From Epiperipatus broadwayi (Eukaryota; Onychophora; Udeonychophora; Euonychophora; Peripatidae): a DNA stretch of 64,000 nt. Shown here one piece after another: positions 12,366 to 22,767 of the stretch; the stretch's first letter is position 1, and each line of letters starts with the position of its first letter. The notes under the pieces are model-generated. The model was given only the letters and a program-made list of their open reading frames with translations, did no database searches and was not told where the DNA came from. A program made the translations under genes and the position numbers. The stretch lies in NCBI GenBank assembly GCA_028023455.1, contig JAQFVV010000030.1, positions 9,324,876 through 9,388,875 on the forward strand, in the 5' to 3' direction.

Positions 12366-13099
12366 AGGTATAATATATTGTTAAAAATTTATTGATAAAT
12401 GTAAGTGAAAATGCCATTTAAAAATCAATCACATCAAAAGCTTTTAAATATGCCATTACTCGTCTCTATCAGCCAGAAATCTATACTACATTAATTATAT
12501 AATTTCAGACAGTATTTTAAAAGTTAGTTTTTTATTATGACAAAGGAAAATGACTGTGTTTTCTAAGATATAAATATAATACATATATAAATTTTATACA
12601 AAAGTATCATTATGTAATGATTCTTTGAAAGGGTATTCTATTACACAAAAAGAAGAGAGTTAAATGCTAAACAACTTTTTCCAATTCCAATATTTTCTTC
12701 TCCTTCAATAAATTTCTATATATATAATAACAATAAAAATAATAAATATAACGGTAATTAACTATTATATACAAATCCATAGAAGTACTTTTATAAGACT
12801 TTTAAAAAAGACTATAACCTGTATTAAATGCACCTTGAAATTTATAATAGTCAAGCAATATCTTTTATTTTGCTGATAGAGGGATCTCCCAAACCATGAC
12901 TCAAGGTAGTGACTTTTATGAAGATGAGAGTGGCCATCTTATCTTTAACCTAACTTTCCACTTATGTAGGACAATCTGAAGCATCTTGATTTGGGAATGT
13001 GAAGCTGTTGTTTTCTCCACTGTTTAAGTCCACTATTTCCTACACAAATTAACATTCATAAAATCTTGCAATTTACAATGAGTTAATTTTATGATCTTT
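12366..13099. other. A+T-rich DNA without recognised gene
   Basis: No supported frame or repeat was seen between the integrase remnant and the PLE tail. Confidence 0.5.
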
Positions 13100-13103
13100 C
13101 TCT

Positions 13104-13143
13104 AGAAGTACTTTTGGTTAATTCCTTAACTTGACTCAACTGC
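13104..13143 (-). ncRNA. Hammerhead-like PLE tail motif
   Basis: On the minus strand: CAG, core TTGAGTC, stem II GTTAA/TTAAC closing a GGAA loop, then AAAAG-TA-CTT, then CTAG. Stem I pairs AG with CT. The AG/CU stem III with a two-base loop matches the other P1-type tails. G12 is replaced by A. Confidence 0.4.
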
Positions 13144-14350
13144 CGTTAAATTAAAAAAACAAAATGGAAGCAAATATCATCAACTCAAATCCCATGAATC
13201 CCAAATTTTAATGTTAGCAACTTGTCTATTAATTATGTTCATTTTATTTCTTTTTATTAAAATTGCCTTCTTAATTTTTCTTTTATTATAGTTTCTCTAT
13301 TCATGAAGAATCTTAACTCTATTGCATTATGCTAACATTCTGACAGATTTCTTTAATCTCACTAATTTTCAACTTTCACTTTAATATTAAACCATTATTA
13401 TTTATCAGAATATATTTGACCCCTAAAATTACATTTGATTTTCATAATTACTATAAAAATTAGATTTTAATCAAAACAAAGTGCTGTCACATCATCAAAT
13501 TTCAGGTGGAGCAAATTCAATTTGAAAAATGAACAAAATCTTCTTTGTTTGATATTTGCTTTAAAAATCTGAACAAATTATTTTTAATATCTACTAAATC
13601 TATCAATTTATGCTTTAAAAGTTTAAATTATTTTGTAATTTTTATGATATTGCTAAATGTTATAATACTCTGTTGAATGACATCATTTCTAGACAGTTGT
13701 ATTTTCTATGACTGTAATCTCTATGGTAATGTTATACAGAAGAACATATTCTTTTATATTTAAAAATAAAACATTTCTGTAAAAAATAAATATGTACTAA
13801 TATATATTTTAGATTTCTAATAATTATTACACAATTATGATAAAAAATAATCATAAACTTTCCAAAAAATCAAGTCTTTAGACCATCGTAATATTTTCTT
13901 GAAGTAATCCCACAAAGTTTGAGATTGCCGAACATACAAAGACTAGGTATCAATGTGTGGCTTCAGATACTTTGAAATTCCTGCTTTTTTAATTATTCTG
14001 ATTTATTTTGAATTTTTTTGAAATTAAAATATTAGAAAAAAATTATACATGAATTTTAAAACTATAAAAAAAGCTTCACAAAATATCTCAATAGAAGTTA
14101 AAAATGCAAATTTCATACCTAGATTTCTCAGATGTGTGTCTATCTCTTCAGTAAATGTGCTGGCTAACATTTTCAATATTGAACTTAAATTTATATTTAC
14201 ATGTCCTTTCATGATCCAAAAAACTGAAGCAGCCATTTTTACTTTTCACATGTTTGCAAAACACTTCTTGCTTCTTTAATCTTTTCTCAATACTGCACCT
14301 CAATTCACCTATATATGATAATATACATCCACAAAAAATTAGATACACAA
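13140..14350 (-). pseudogene. PLE GIY-YIG endonuclease, broken by an insertion
   Basis: The N-terminal half is readable at 14,170-14,348 (CGCILSYIGELRCSIEKRLK, then FLDHERTCKYKFKF), and the C-terminal end at 13,240-13,330 matches LHEERNHNKRKIK of the copy at 16,255-16,590. GIY-YIG nucleases of PLEs nick DNA to prime reverse transcription; here SYIGE carries the YIG motif and EKRLK the conserved arginine region. The sequence between 13,330 and 14,170 has no counterpart in other copies and is probably an insertion of unknown type. Confidence 0.75.
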
Positions 14351-14709
14351 CATTATTTTTCTGCTTGACAGGTATGACATTTTAAAAATTATTCATTAAC
14401 TAATTAATGTTATTTGTAACCCAAAATGAAACATCAAACACATCCTTATAAATATTCTTTAAAAATTTCACTTGAGCATTTGAATATTGTTAATTTGTTC
14501 AATCTTATAACTAACTTCAACCAATTCCTTGGCAAATATCTCAATACTTTTTAATTTATCATACTGGTAATGACATATTTTTTTCATTACAAAACAAAAA
14601 AGATCTAAAAGTTGACATCTTACTTTTGATTTACAATTTATGTATCCCCTTTTTTTGCAATGATTTGATTAGTAATTTATAACTTAACATACTATTATAT
14701 CTTTAATAA

Positions 14710-15165
14710 TCAAATCAAATACTTGATATTTTTGTCTTGTTTTTTTTCAATAGTCCATTTCAAGCCATTCAAATTATTTAACTCCTCTACAAGAAAATTT
14801 ATAGTATTCTTATTTCCACAAACAAAAACATCATCCATAAATCTTTTGTAAATTTTAATATCTTTAAAAGTACACATATTTAAAATACTACTCTCATAGG
14901 TAAACAAAACAAAATTGCAAACTTGTGTAACAATAAGCAAAGCTATAGATCAAGCTTTAGACATTTTATAATAACCATTTTCAAAAGAAGCAACAATGTT
15001 ATCATCAAAAAATGTTAAATAATAACAAATTTTATCACATATTTACAAACAACTTTACTTTTTAATGCATGTTCAATTATTTTTATGGAATCCACTCTAT
15101 CAATATTACCATACATTTCTGTCACATCCAATGAAGCAATAATATCATTCATTAATCACTATATT
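14710..15165 (-). pseudogene. PLE reverse transcriptase palm fragment
   Basis: On the minus strand motif A reads SLDVTEMYGNID (about 15,105-15,160), the motif B region reads YYKMSKA, a stop, then VTQVCNF (about 14,915-14,980), and motif C reads YKRFMDDVFVCG (about 14,830-14,865). These match the TFDICEMYGSID, VSQICSF and YRYVDDVFVCG of the intact copy at 22,768-24,036 position for position. Motif C is FMDD rather than YVDD. Several stops and a frameshift make it non-functional. Confidence 0.8.
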
Positions 15166-15399
15166 TTTAATTCTATCTACAAAATCTAAAGATGAAGCAA
15201 TAGTATTTTCTCCAAATCTGTAACATCATCAAAATATTTAGAAGTTTGATATAGAAATGAACCACCAAAATCAATCATAATATACAAAGGATTAGATTAT
15301 GTATGTAATTTTATATTTGCCAAAATATGAGGACCACCCATATTATACTCTTCAATCAAAAATAAACTAAATTTAACCCTTACATTTTAACTTTCTCAA

Positions 15400-15840
15400 T
15401 ATATTAACATTTCATCATTAAACACATCTGCAGCACTTTATCTTCTTTCAAACAAATGATATCATTTTCCAGCTTCTGTTTAAATTCCAAAATGGCCACC
15501 CCCCATGAATGTTCATATAGAATCACATTAAATTTATGACAATTAATTTTCTTGATAATTTCATCAGCAATATGGCTATCACCAGGAACCATTTCAAATG
15601 AATTTTGAATAGCTGCAATTCATTCCAATTTATAATCATCCTAACTACCTTTAATATATTTAGCTCCATGATGTAAAACGTATTTCTGAATCAAATGTAT
15701 TTTTTTGTTTGACATTAACAAAATCATATCATTATAAGTTTGTGGACTGCTTATTAAATAAATAAATAAATAAAAATTTCTCAAATTTATTGCACAATTT
15801 AAGTTCACATAATTTAAACCCATTTTCACAAACAATTTTA
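15400..15840 (-). pseudogene. Probable PLE N-terminal region remnant
   Basis: Two short frames (15,404-15,592 and 15,641-15,835) upstream of the RT motifs on the same strand. The second ends IQKYVLHHGAKYIKGS, which could be the region before the RT fingers of a PLE. I do not recognise a domain; assignment rests on position and orientation. Confidence 0.4.
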
Positions 15841-16254
15841 TATTGTACCAAGCACATTATTCATTAAAAATTATTAAATGTTCAATTGCTTTCAAATACC
15901 TCTAATATTAAAAAGTTCTTTTTTACATTTTTTAACCTCATCATTTAAAATTATTGATTTTAATTTATCCATATATTTTGGTATTAAATTATAAGATTGA
16001 ACAGATTAAAACAGACAAAACTTTCCATACATGGTGATCATGTGATTAACAAATGAACAAAACATTGTCAATTTAAAAAGAGTTATATAGATTTAAAAGA
16101 ATTAAAGATTCCATATATTTCAAATGCTCAAGTGAAATTTTTTTAGGATATATATAAAAATGAGTTTAATGTTTCATTTTGTGTTACAAATAACATTAAA
16201 AAGTTAGTAAATAATTCTAAACATGTCATACCTGTCAAGCAGAAAAGTAGTATT

Positions 16255-16590
16255 ATGTATCACATTTTTTGTGGCTGTATGTTATCATATATAGGTGAAT
16301 CAAGGTGCAGTATTGAGAAAAGATTAAAGGAGCAAGAATTGTTATACAAGCATGTGAAAAGTAAAAATAATAATTATTTAATGACTGCTTCAATTTTCTT
16401 GGATCATGAAAGAACATGTAAATATAAATTTAAGTTTGATCTTGAACTTATTAAGATTCTTCATGAAGAGAGAAACCATAATAAAAGAAAAATTAAGGAT
16501 GCAATTTTAATCAATAGAAATAAAATGAATATAATTAGTAGACAAACTGCTAAAGTTAAAATTCAGGATTCATGGGATTTAAGTGGATGA
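16255..16590 (+). pseudogene. PLE GIY-YIG endonuclease fragment
   Basis: A clean 111-residue frame. It holds CGCMLSYIGESRCSIEKRLK (GIY-YIG motif with YIG and the following arginine), FLDHERTCKYKFKF, ERNHNKRKIKDAILI and a tail similar to the RQTANIKINELWEN end of the 23 kb copy. The annotated ATG is internal to the domain, so this is a 5'-truncated fragment with no RT. In a full PLE the domain follows the RT and cuts the target DNA. Confidence 0.85.
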
Positions 16591-16623
16591 TGTTTATTTC
16601 TGTTTTGTTTTTCTGAATTTAAC

Positions 16624-16665
16624 AGCAGTTGAGGAGGATTAAGAAATTAACCAAAAGTATTGAGT
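16624..16665 (+). ncRNA. Hammerhead-like PLE tail motif (degraded)
   Basis: CAG, then TTGAGGA, a stem II of GATTAA and TTAAC around GAAA, then AAAAGTATTG. It has the same layout as 13,104-13,143 and 24,508-24,547, but the cleavage-side CTT has become TTG. Confidence 0.35.
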
Positions 16666-16943
16666 TATTATTTTTATTTTTATTGCAATAGTTTTTAATT
16701 AATGGATATTTTGTCAGTGGAATTGTCTCTGTATTTAATAATTAGTGTATCTGCCTATATGTCATGATATAGGATTAAAGTTCTGCCAGAGTGAACTTCA
16801 AATTTTTTTCAGGTCACAAATAGTACAAGATTCTTTTTAGATAAATGCCTATAGCCAATTTACTTAATAATAGTTGAAATAAATTTTTCTACAGTACAGG
16901 CTTTTTCATACCTGCACTTCTATGTGTAATATATAGGGGTTTG

Positions 16944-17175
16944 AACTCAAGACTTTTACATGACCCTTAACCATCCATGCTTATCTCATACTGCTGATAC
17001 ACTTAATCATACATATGCTGAAAAGATATATAATCATCAATATATGTATTTCATGCTAAACCAAAACTCGTCAGTTGGTCCAGATTATCATCTCTACACA
17101 CATATACAATCAAAGTTCAGCTTATATTAAGATAGCCAATGTTCATACTTTAATAGATATGCTTCAAACCACTCC
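16944..17175 (+). repeat. Dispersed repeat family A, copy 3
   Basis: Contains the TTTCATGCTAAACCA and GGTCCAGATTATCATCTC blocks found in copies 1 and 2, and shares the TTATATTAAGAT block and downstream bases with copy 1. It is followed at 17,215 by a hammerhead-like motif and a TG/TA tract, which suggests that family A is the non-coding part of a PLE-related unit. Confidence 0.6.
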
Positions 17176-17214
17176 ACCCCCAAGTCTTCACCCATCCATT
17201 ATTTATTTATCATT

Positions 17215-17263
17215 ATATCAGAGCTCTGAGGAAGACTGCAGAATAGTCAAAACATCAGTTTGT
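17215..17263 (+). ncRNA. Hammerhead-like motif next to TG repeat
   Basis: Core CTGAGGA at 17,225-17,231, one extra base, stem II GACT/AGTC around GCAGAAT, then AAAAC-ATCA-GTT. That is the expected order core, stem II, A-rich strand, two-base-pair stem III (AC/GU) and NUH triplet. G12 is A. The right flank is TG then TA repeat, the usual PLE tail setting. Confidence 0.45.
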
Positions 17264-17289
17264 GTGTGTGTACATATATATACAATTTT

Positions 17290-18806
17290 TCTATAAAGTG
17301 TTTGAAATAAGATGTAAACAATTGTATTGATTTTATATATGATTTTGAGAAATATAAAGATTGACTATTACTTATCTTGCAGATTATAATAAATTAGCAG
17401 TTCTCTTCAAAGTATCTATTCTTAAGAGATAAAGTCAGAATTTTGGTGTTTGGGGAGAAGAATTGGCCTTATTTAAGATTCAAAATAATTTAACAGTGAT
17501 CCCGATTAAGTCTATAATTTTATAAACAATACATATATATGTATGTATACTCATAGAAATTCATAAAAAGTAGGATTATAAATAAATAAATACTTGTATA
17601 CATAAGATTTTTTATTTTTGAAATAAAAATAGAAATGAATTTTAGACTATATTTTATTTGTTATGCGCTCCTCACTTTTTAAAATATTTTCACAAAAGTA
17701 TGATTTCAAGCATGTCAAAAATGAAAAGTTTCAAGTAATATGACTAACATGGAGATAAAAATAAACTTTGTTTTCATATAAAATGTGCTTCAAGTCAAAT
17801 TACTTTAATTACTATGAAATGGAATAAACTTCAATGAATATTTGACAAGTTGAATATATGTATAAAAAATGTCATATATAAGTAATTACATTTTTTTTCA
17901 TCTAAAAATTAATATCTTGTTACTTTAATTACTTTTATTTAAAATGTATTTTTTTAATGTGCATATATATATATTTAAAGTTTATATATTAAATCATATT
18001 TACTTATTATAATCAAAATGTTAAAGAGAGATGCTGTCTCTAATTTATTAATAATTGAATTCCATCTATCTGATAAATTAATTTCATTCTGAAATACCAA
18101 CAATGTTGACAAAGATATGCTTATAAATATTATAGATACCAAGAATAGGTGATTCATTCTATTCTTGATCCTTTGTTCAACATTTAGAATGCTTTTAATT
18201 CATAGTCTAGGAGAGAATGATTTACTCTCTTTGTTTATCTATCTATATATATTGTAACCCAAAGTTCAGGTTGCAATCAGATAGGAGCAAAAAAGACTGG
18301 TTAAGATTATGTGGTGTGTTTGAGATTGAATGCACCCTTATAAAAAGCCAATTAAAATGAACTCGTGTTTATTTTCCACATAAAAATAAATAATAATAAC
18401 TACTCCAGAATTTAATAATACATTAAATATAAAAACAATAAATTTCTCAGGGTATTTCTATAAAATGTATGGTAATAAATTTGCTGCATTCTTAAGTTCA
18501 TATACTCTGTGGTGATAACTATTGTATAAAGAACTACTCTGATATAAAAATCAATATGTCCTTTTACACAAGCCTAGCAAATTATCTTTCACTCTTAAAT
18601 TAAATATAATGTTCAGTTAATTAATTATCTCATGCTCTTAATTAAATCAGTCTTAATCATTCAATTAGAAGGCGTATATATTTAAAGTTTATTAAATTAT
18701 TCTAGCTATAATGAATGTAAAATGGATTTTATTATACATCACCCTACCTTACCAATTTGTATTTCAGATAGCAATCGTAATAATAAATGGTTTAGATAAA
18801 ATGATT
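17290..18806. other. A+T-rich DNA without recognised gene
   Basis: No gene, repeat family or RNA motif recognised. Confidence 0.5.
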
Positions 18807-18958
18807 ATAAACCTTTAAGCATGTGCGCTTGAAAATGCGAAGGTAGGGACCTCTACAGGTCTTAACCACAAGCTTACACTTTGGAAGAAAAGCTTGTGGT
18901 TAAGGCCTGTAGAGGTCCCTACCTTCGCATTTTCAAGCACACATGCTTAAAGGTTTAT
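18807..18958. repeat. Near-perfect 69-bp-arm hairpin, G+C-rich
   Basis: Left arm 18,807-18,875 and right arm 18,890-18,958 are inverted with only two mismatches by eye, separated by a 14-base loop. The arms contain AAGGTAGGGACCTCTACAGG and its complement and are much richer in G+C than surrounding DNA. No transposon terminal motif, tandem repeat or PLE tail sequence is recognisable, unlike the other palindromes here. It could be a MITE, a small-RNA precursor or a recent inverted duplication. Confidence 0.85.
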
Positions 18959-21860
18959 TGCCTTAGTAAATATTACTTACGTAATCAATGTGCGTTAAAT
19001 AAATTTATAATTATAAAATGGTTATGTAATTTAATAGCTTGGAAGTATGAGCTTTTATTTCAACAATAACAATTGCTTTATTATAATAACAAATTCCAAT
19101 AACAATATTAATAAATATTATCATTTGTTCTCCATTAAATAAACTAATCTTGCATTATGATTATGTGTGTAATTCTAACGTGTTGCAAAAACAAGAAACT
19201 CTATTGGAGAGGATTGAACAATATTAAGTCAAAAATCTGACCTTACTTACAGAAGGATAAGAATGTTTTATAATGTTCTTAATTATCTTTATTACAATAA
19301 TTAATAGATTAACAATTTCATTCTACAAGAGTTGGCTAGTTCTTTAACTCTTTTGGATCATGCAAGATTATTTACTTAATACTTCTAACAATTCTATACA
19401 AAATATATAGCTTCATTAATTATGAGATTCATATCTTATACTAGTACGACTTGCTATGCTTCTTATATTATATTTAAAATCTAAATAATTAGTTAGGAGC
19501 TCAACTAACACATATAATTTCTTTTATTAATACTATAAGTGTGCTTTTTTGCACAGTATAATATCAAATTATACAACTATCATAGGCACTATACAGATAA
19601 ATATTTCTTGGAGATTTAATCATCTATTCAGAATGTTTATCTATCTATTAGTCTGAAACTGAATTCAAGACTTAATAAAATATAAAGCTAAACATGAATG
19701 AGTTTACAGAAATTTATAAGTTAATTTAACTAAATGCAACCTGTCTCCAATAACAAATGTAAATGACAGATATTACATGCACACTCATTAACTATAATAT
19801 AAGGTTGTTATTTGTACCTTCTTATGTCAGCATTATCTTGAGAACTTTATTATGTGTTATTTACTATACTATAAACCAAATAATTTAACAATTATAAACA
19901 TTTATTGCATAATTCCTCAAACATATCCTATTTTCATGAATGATTTTAAAATTTCCCATGAAAATATTTACACTTTTGCAGGATATTCCAGCATTTATAA
20001 TTTACTGGCCATGACTTAATATAAACATTAAACCAGAAGCACAATATAATATATTCTGTGGGTTTAAATCTATAGTAACACTTAATATAATGATTTTAAG
20101 AGATTTAATAACACACCCTTTATAATCCTACTTCAGATTGCATAGTTATCACATTAATCCATTTAAGAATGTCTGCCTATGAATTTAGAATGTTTATCAT
20201 ATTTTCAGACTATGACATTCATAATCATAAATCCATTATTATAGGGTTGCCTAGTTTGATTCAAAGCAAGCAGTTTAAGTCTTTAAAAATATTTGTAGAT
20301 TAATATCCTGATGGTTGATGTTTATTAGACAATAGATTACTAATCCTTTGTTTTAAGTATGTTTAATTTATTTTGCTGTAGTCCAGATCATTTTAACAAT
20401 TTATAAGATCTAAAAAATAAACAATAATCCATAAGCCCCATTGATCTTCATTAAAACTTAAGCAGTTTCTCCAAAACTACAAACTTAAATGTTGTTAGAT
20501 TCATATTGCATAATGTTTTAACTTTCTATAATCCATAGGGAAGTAATCAATATAACTCCCAAACACTGTATTCCAATTTTTCTTTTAATTTTTTTTAAAA
20601 AAAAGACAAATGATGTGATTTATATTACAACATGTATCTCACACAAAGCTTATCTCATAAGCAATTTTCCAAAATTCCATTAATAGTTGAAGCCAATAAA
20701 ATGGATTTTCTTTAAAAATAGTATTTGATAATAATCCTTATTCCTTGTTGTAGTTTATCTATTTAGTTCAAAGAAAAGATATATTTTGCTAGTGAGGCAA
20801 AATGCCCAGGGTAAATTTGTCTATTCTGCCATTATGGAGAAGATGATCAAAATTGCTATTTTGAAATTTAATCCAACAGAGTCCTGGAATCATTATGGTT
20901 TAACAAAGACTGATTAAATTTTGACAAGAGGTCATAGTTATAACTTATGGATAGCTAGAATCTTAATTCATTAAAATTTTCCAAAGTTCTTTACATGTTT
21001 ACAGAATAAATCTGTCCCATTGCTATGGTAATATGGAAAAGTAGCCAACTGAAAAGTTTTGAGTTTAATCCAAGTGCATAAATTTGAGATAGAAATAATA
21101 CCATGCATTTAATAGTGTACCTTAATTTGGATTATAAAAAAAATATAATCATTTACTTATAATTAACCTATTCATTTAGTATATTGAATATTAATTATAG
21201 TAAATAGAGAGATTTGAACTTAGGATTTTCAGTCTATATTCATCTTTACTCAATCATTTATTTGACAACTAATATCCATTCAAAGTATTCTGGTATTTTA
21301 TTTAATAAATTCACTTAATAAATACCTTTTAACTGAATTATAATACTTAGATAAAATAAATTAATTTAATAGTTTTACACATCAATTTTCAAACTAAGTT
21401 TTAAACATATAGAAATTGCATGCATGCACACATATACTTTTGAATGGAATTTTAGTTTTATTATTTTATTAAATGTAATTCCAATTGTATTATTATTATA
21501 ATTATTTTAGAACTGTTTCAAATATTATGTTTTATTATGTCTGATGTATTGTATCCTATTTCGTATATTTTAATATCAATTTTATGTGCGGGTGCTTTCT
21601 ATTTGTACATAAAAAAAATTCAACTGCACTTTTGAAAAAAAAACACAGATGCACATATTTTGAATACATATTGACCAATAAAATCTGCTCAAAACACATT
21701 TTTAAATACTTCAGTACAAATTTTTATTCTCTTAGTACTATGAGAGACTTAATTTTATTTTTGAACATATTACCTGCCATCTAACCAATAACAGTGGGGT
21801 ATTTATTTTGTTTAACTAGAAAAGAAAGCCAATAAATCTTTTATGGTTCTTTGCTATATT
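18959..21860. other. A+T-rich DNA without recognised gene
   Basis: Nearly 3 kb with only short uninformative frames. No domain, RNA or repeat family recognised. Confidence 0.5.
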
Positions 21861-21869
21861 AATTAATTA

Positions 21870-21970
21870 TGATTGGAAATATTAGGTTACAATATATATA
21901 TATATATATGTAGTCTTATAATTGAAAATATTAGGTTACAATATATATATATATATATGTAGTCTTATAA
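21870..21970 (+). repeat. Two-unit tandem duplication with TA core
   Basis: Two copies of about 51 bases, each containing AATATTAGGTTACAATATAT and ending TGTAGTCTTATAATTG. It abuts the PLE palindrome that begins at 21,961. Confidence 0.85.
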
Positions 21971-22034
21971 TTGAATATTTATAAATACAATAATTAGATA
22001 TAAGTAAAGTATAACTTTAAAAATTTTATCCACT

Positions 22035-22085
22035 TAGGAGTGCTTTCGATTATGGACTATCCTTCTAGTCTTTGTCAACTAACAC
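22035..22085 (-). ncRNA. Hammerhead-like PLE tail motif with insertion
   Basis: Minus strand: GTTAG, core TTGACAA, extra A, stem II GACTA/TAGTC (perfect five pairs), a 7-base insertion, then GAAAG-CA-CTC and CTAAG. Stem I is TTAG/CTAA. The insertion before GAAAG would disturb folding; the mirror copy at 22,353-22,396 lacks it. Confidence 0.4.
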
Positions 22086-22238
22086 TTTAAAAGGCTAAGT
22101 TTCCATGGTTATAACAAAAGAACTAAAGAGCACTTGCTGTTATAAAAAAGGGTTCAGAAAACGAAACAAAATTGCAAAGTAAATAATGATGTTTCAGCAT
22201 CCCTTTTTTACGACTATATTGCAAATTGAAAAAAAAAT

Positions 22239-22345
22239 AACAAAAGGAAAATAAAGACAGCTATGCTAATATACAAATACAAACAAGACTTAATTAACAG
22301 AAGGCAGCAAACTTTAAGACCATGAAATTGTGGGAAGGTTAGCCG
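22239..22345 (+). pseudogene. PLE GIY-YIG protein C-terminus remnant
   Basis: Readable as NKRKIKTAMLI, then LINRRQQ and, after a stop, NCGK, parallel to NKHKIKEAMLI, LINRQTA and NELWEN of the copy at 22,768-24,036. Too short to be functional. It fixes the orientation of the right arm as plus. Confidence 0.7.
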
Positions 22346-22352
22346 TTCAAAG

Positions 22353-22396
22353 TGTTAGTGGACAAAGATAATGAGGATAGTCAAAAGCACTCCTAA
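22353..22396 (+). ncRNA. Hammerhead-like PLE tail motif
   Basis: GTTAG, core-like TGGACAA, stem II GAT/GTC with partial pairing, then AAAAG-CA-CTC and CTAAG. Stem I TTAG/CTAA gives four pairs. The core is more eroded than in the left arm. Confidence 0.35.
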
Positions 22397-22497
22397 GTGG
22401 ATAAAAAAATTTAAAGTTATACTTTATATATATTTAATTATTGTATTTATAAATATTCAATTGTAAGATTAGGTATATTAATTTGAAGAAATACAAA

Positions 22498-22503
22498 CAT
22501 CGA

Positions 22504-22556
<53 letters not shown>

Positions 22557-22562
22557 TCGATG

Positions 22563-22603
<41 letters not shown>
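22498..22603. repeat. (TA)n tract with inverted ends
   Basis: Two long TA runs separated by GATTCGATGTT. AACATCGAAT at about 22,496 is the inverse of ATTCGATGTT at about 22,555, making the first run a cruciform-prone palindrome. Borders the next PLE palindrome. Confidence 0.85.
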
Positions 22604-22607
<4 letters not shown>

Positions 22608-22670
22608 TTCAAAACAATACAATAATTAATACAGTAACAATATTTTAAACAAATATATACCAATTTAATA

Positions 22671-22712
22671 GAAGTACTTTCAACTATCTATGTAGTCGTT
22701 GTCAACTAGACT
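22671..22712 (-). ncRNA. Hammerhead-like PLE tail motif
   Basis: Mirror image of 24,508-24,547 with an identical core, stems and GAAAG-TA-CTT stretch, located about 55 bases 3' of the stop codon of the PLE protein. Confidence 0.5.
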
Positions 22713-22767
22713 CAAATTGTATTAGAAAAAACCGTTACAAATGTAAACAAAAGCAATACGTCATACA

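Larger units (their letters stand above)
13100..16094 (-). mobile_element. Penelope-like element, minus copy (family P1)
   Basis: Read on the minus strand, the order is upstream region (15,400-16,000), RT motif A (15,105-15,165), RT motif B region (14,920-15,000), motif C (14,845-14,875), GIY-YIG domain (14,170-14,350 continuing at 13,140-13,330) and the 3' tail with a hammerhead-like motif at 13,104-13,143. About 840 bases (13,330-14,170) interrupt the GIY-YIG domain and are absent from the plus-strand copy at 16.4 kb. Many stops are present. The 5' end faces the plus-strand copy beginning at about 16,095, giving a head-to-head arrangement. Confidence 0.8.
16095..16670 (+). mobile_element. 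Penelope-like element, inverted partial copy (family P1)
   Basis: Begins around 16,095 with sequence whose reverse complement is found at about 14,360-14,500 (for example AAATGCTCAAGTGAAATTTT and ACATGTCATACCTGTCAAGC). It then encodes the GIY-YIG domain and ends in the 3' tail CAGTTGAGGAGGATTAAG plus AAAAGTATTG (16,624-16,665). With the minus copy it forms a head-to-head inverted pair with unequal arms (about 3 kb and 0.57 kb). Confidence 0.8.
21961..22470. mobile_element. Short PLE-derived palindrome (family P1)
   Basis: Left arm about 21,961-22,085 and right arm about 22,353-22,470 are inverted: ATTTATAAATACAATAATTA on the left mirrors TAATTATTGTATTTATAAAT on the right, followed inward by the AAGTATAACTTTAAA block and the CCACTTAGGAGTGCTTT tail. 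The plus-strand arm includes the very C-terminus of a PLE GIY-YIG protein (22,239-22,345). Only the extreme 3' end of the element is retained on both sides, so it is a miniature version of the larger head-to-head pairs. Confidence 0.8.

Noticed and set aside
13330-14170. Possible host exon inside the PLE
   Set aside because: No open frame with domain, no splice-like context; treated as an insertion of unknown type.
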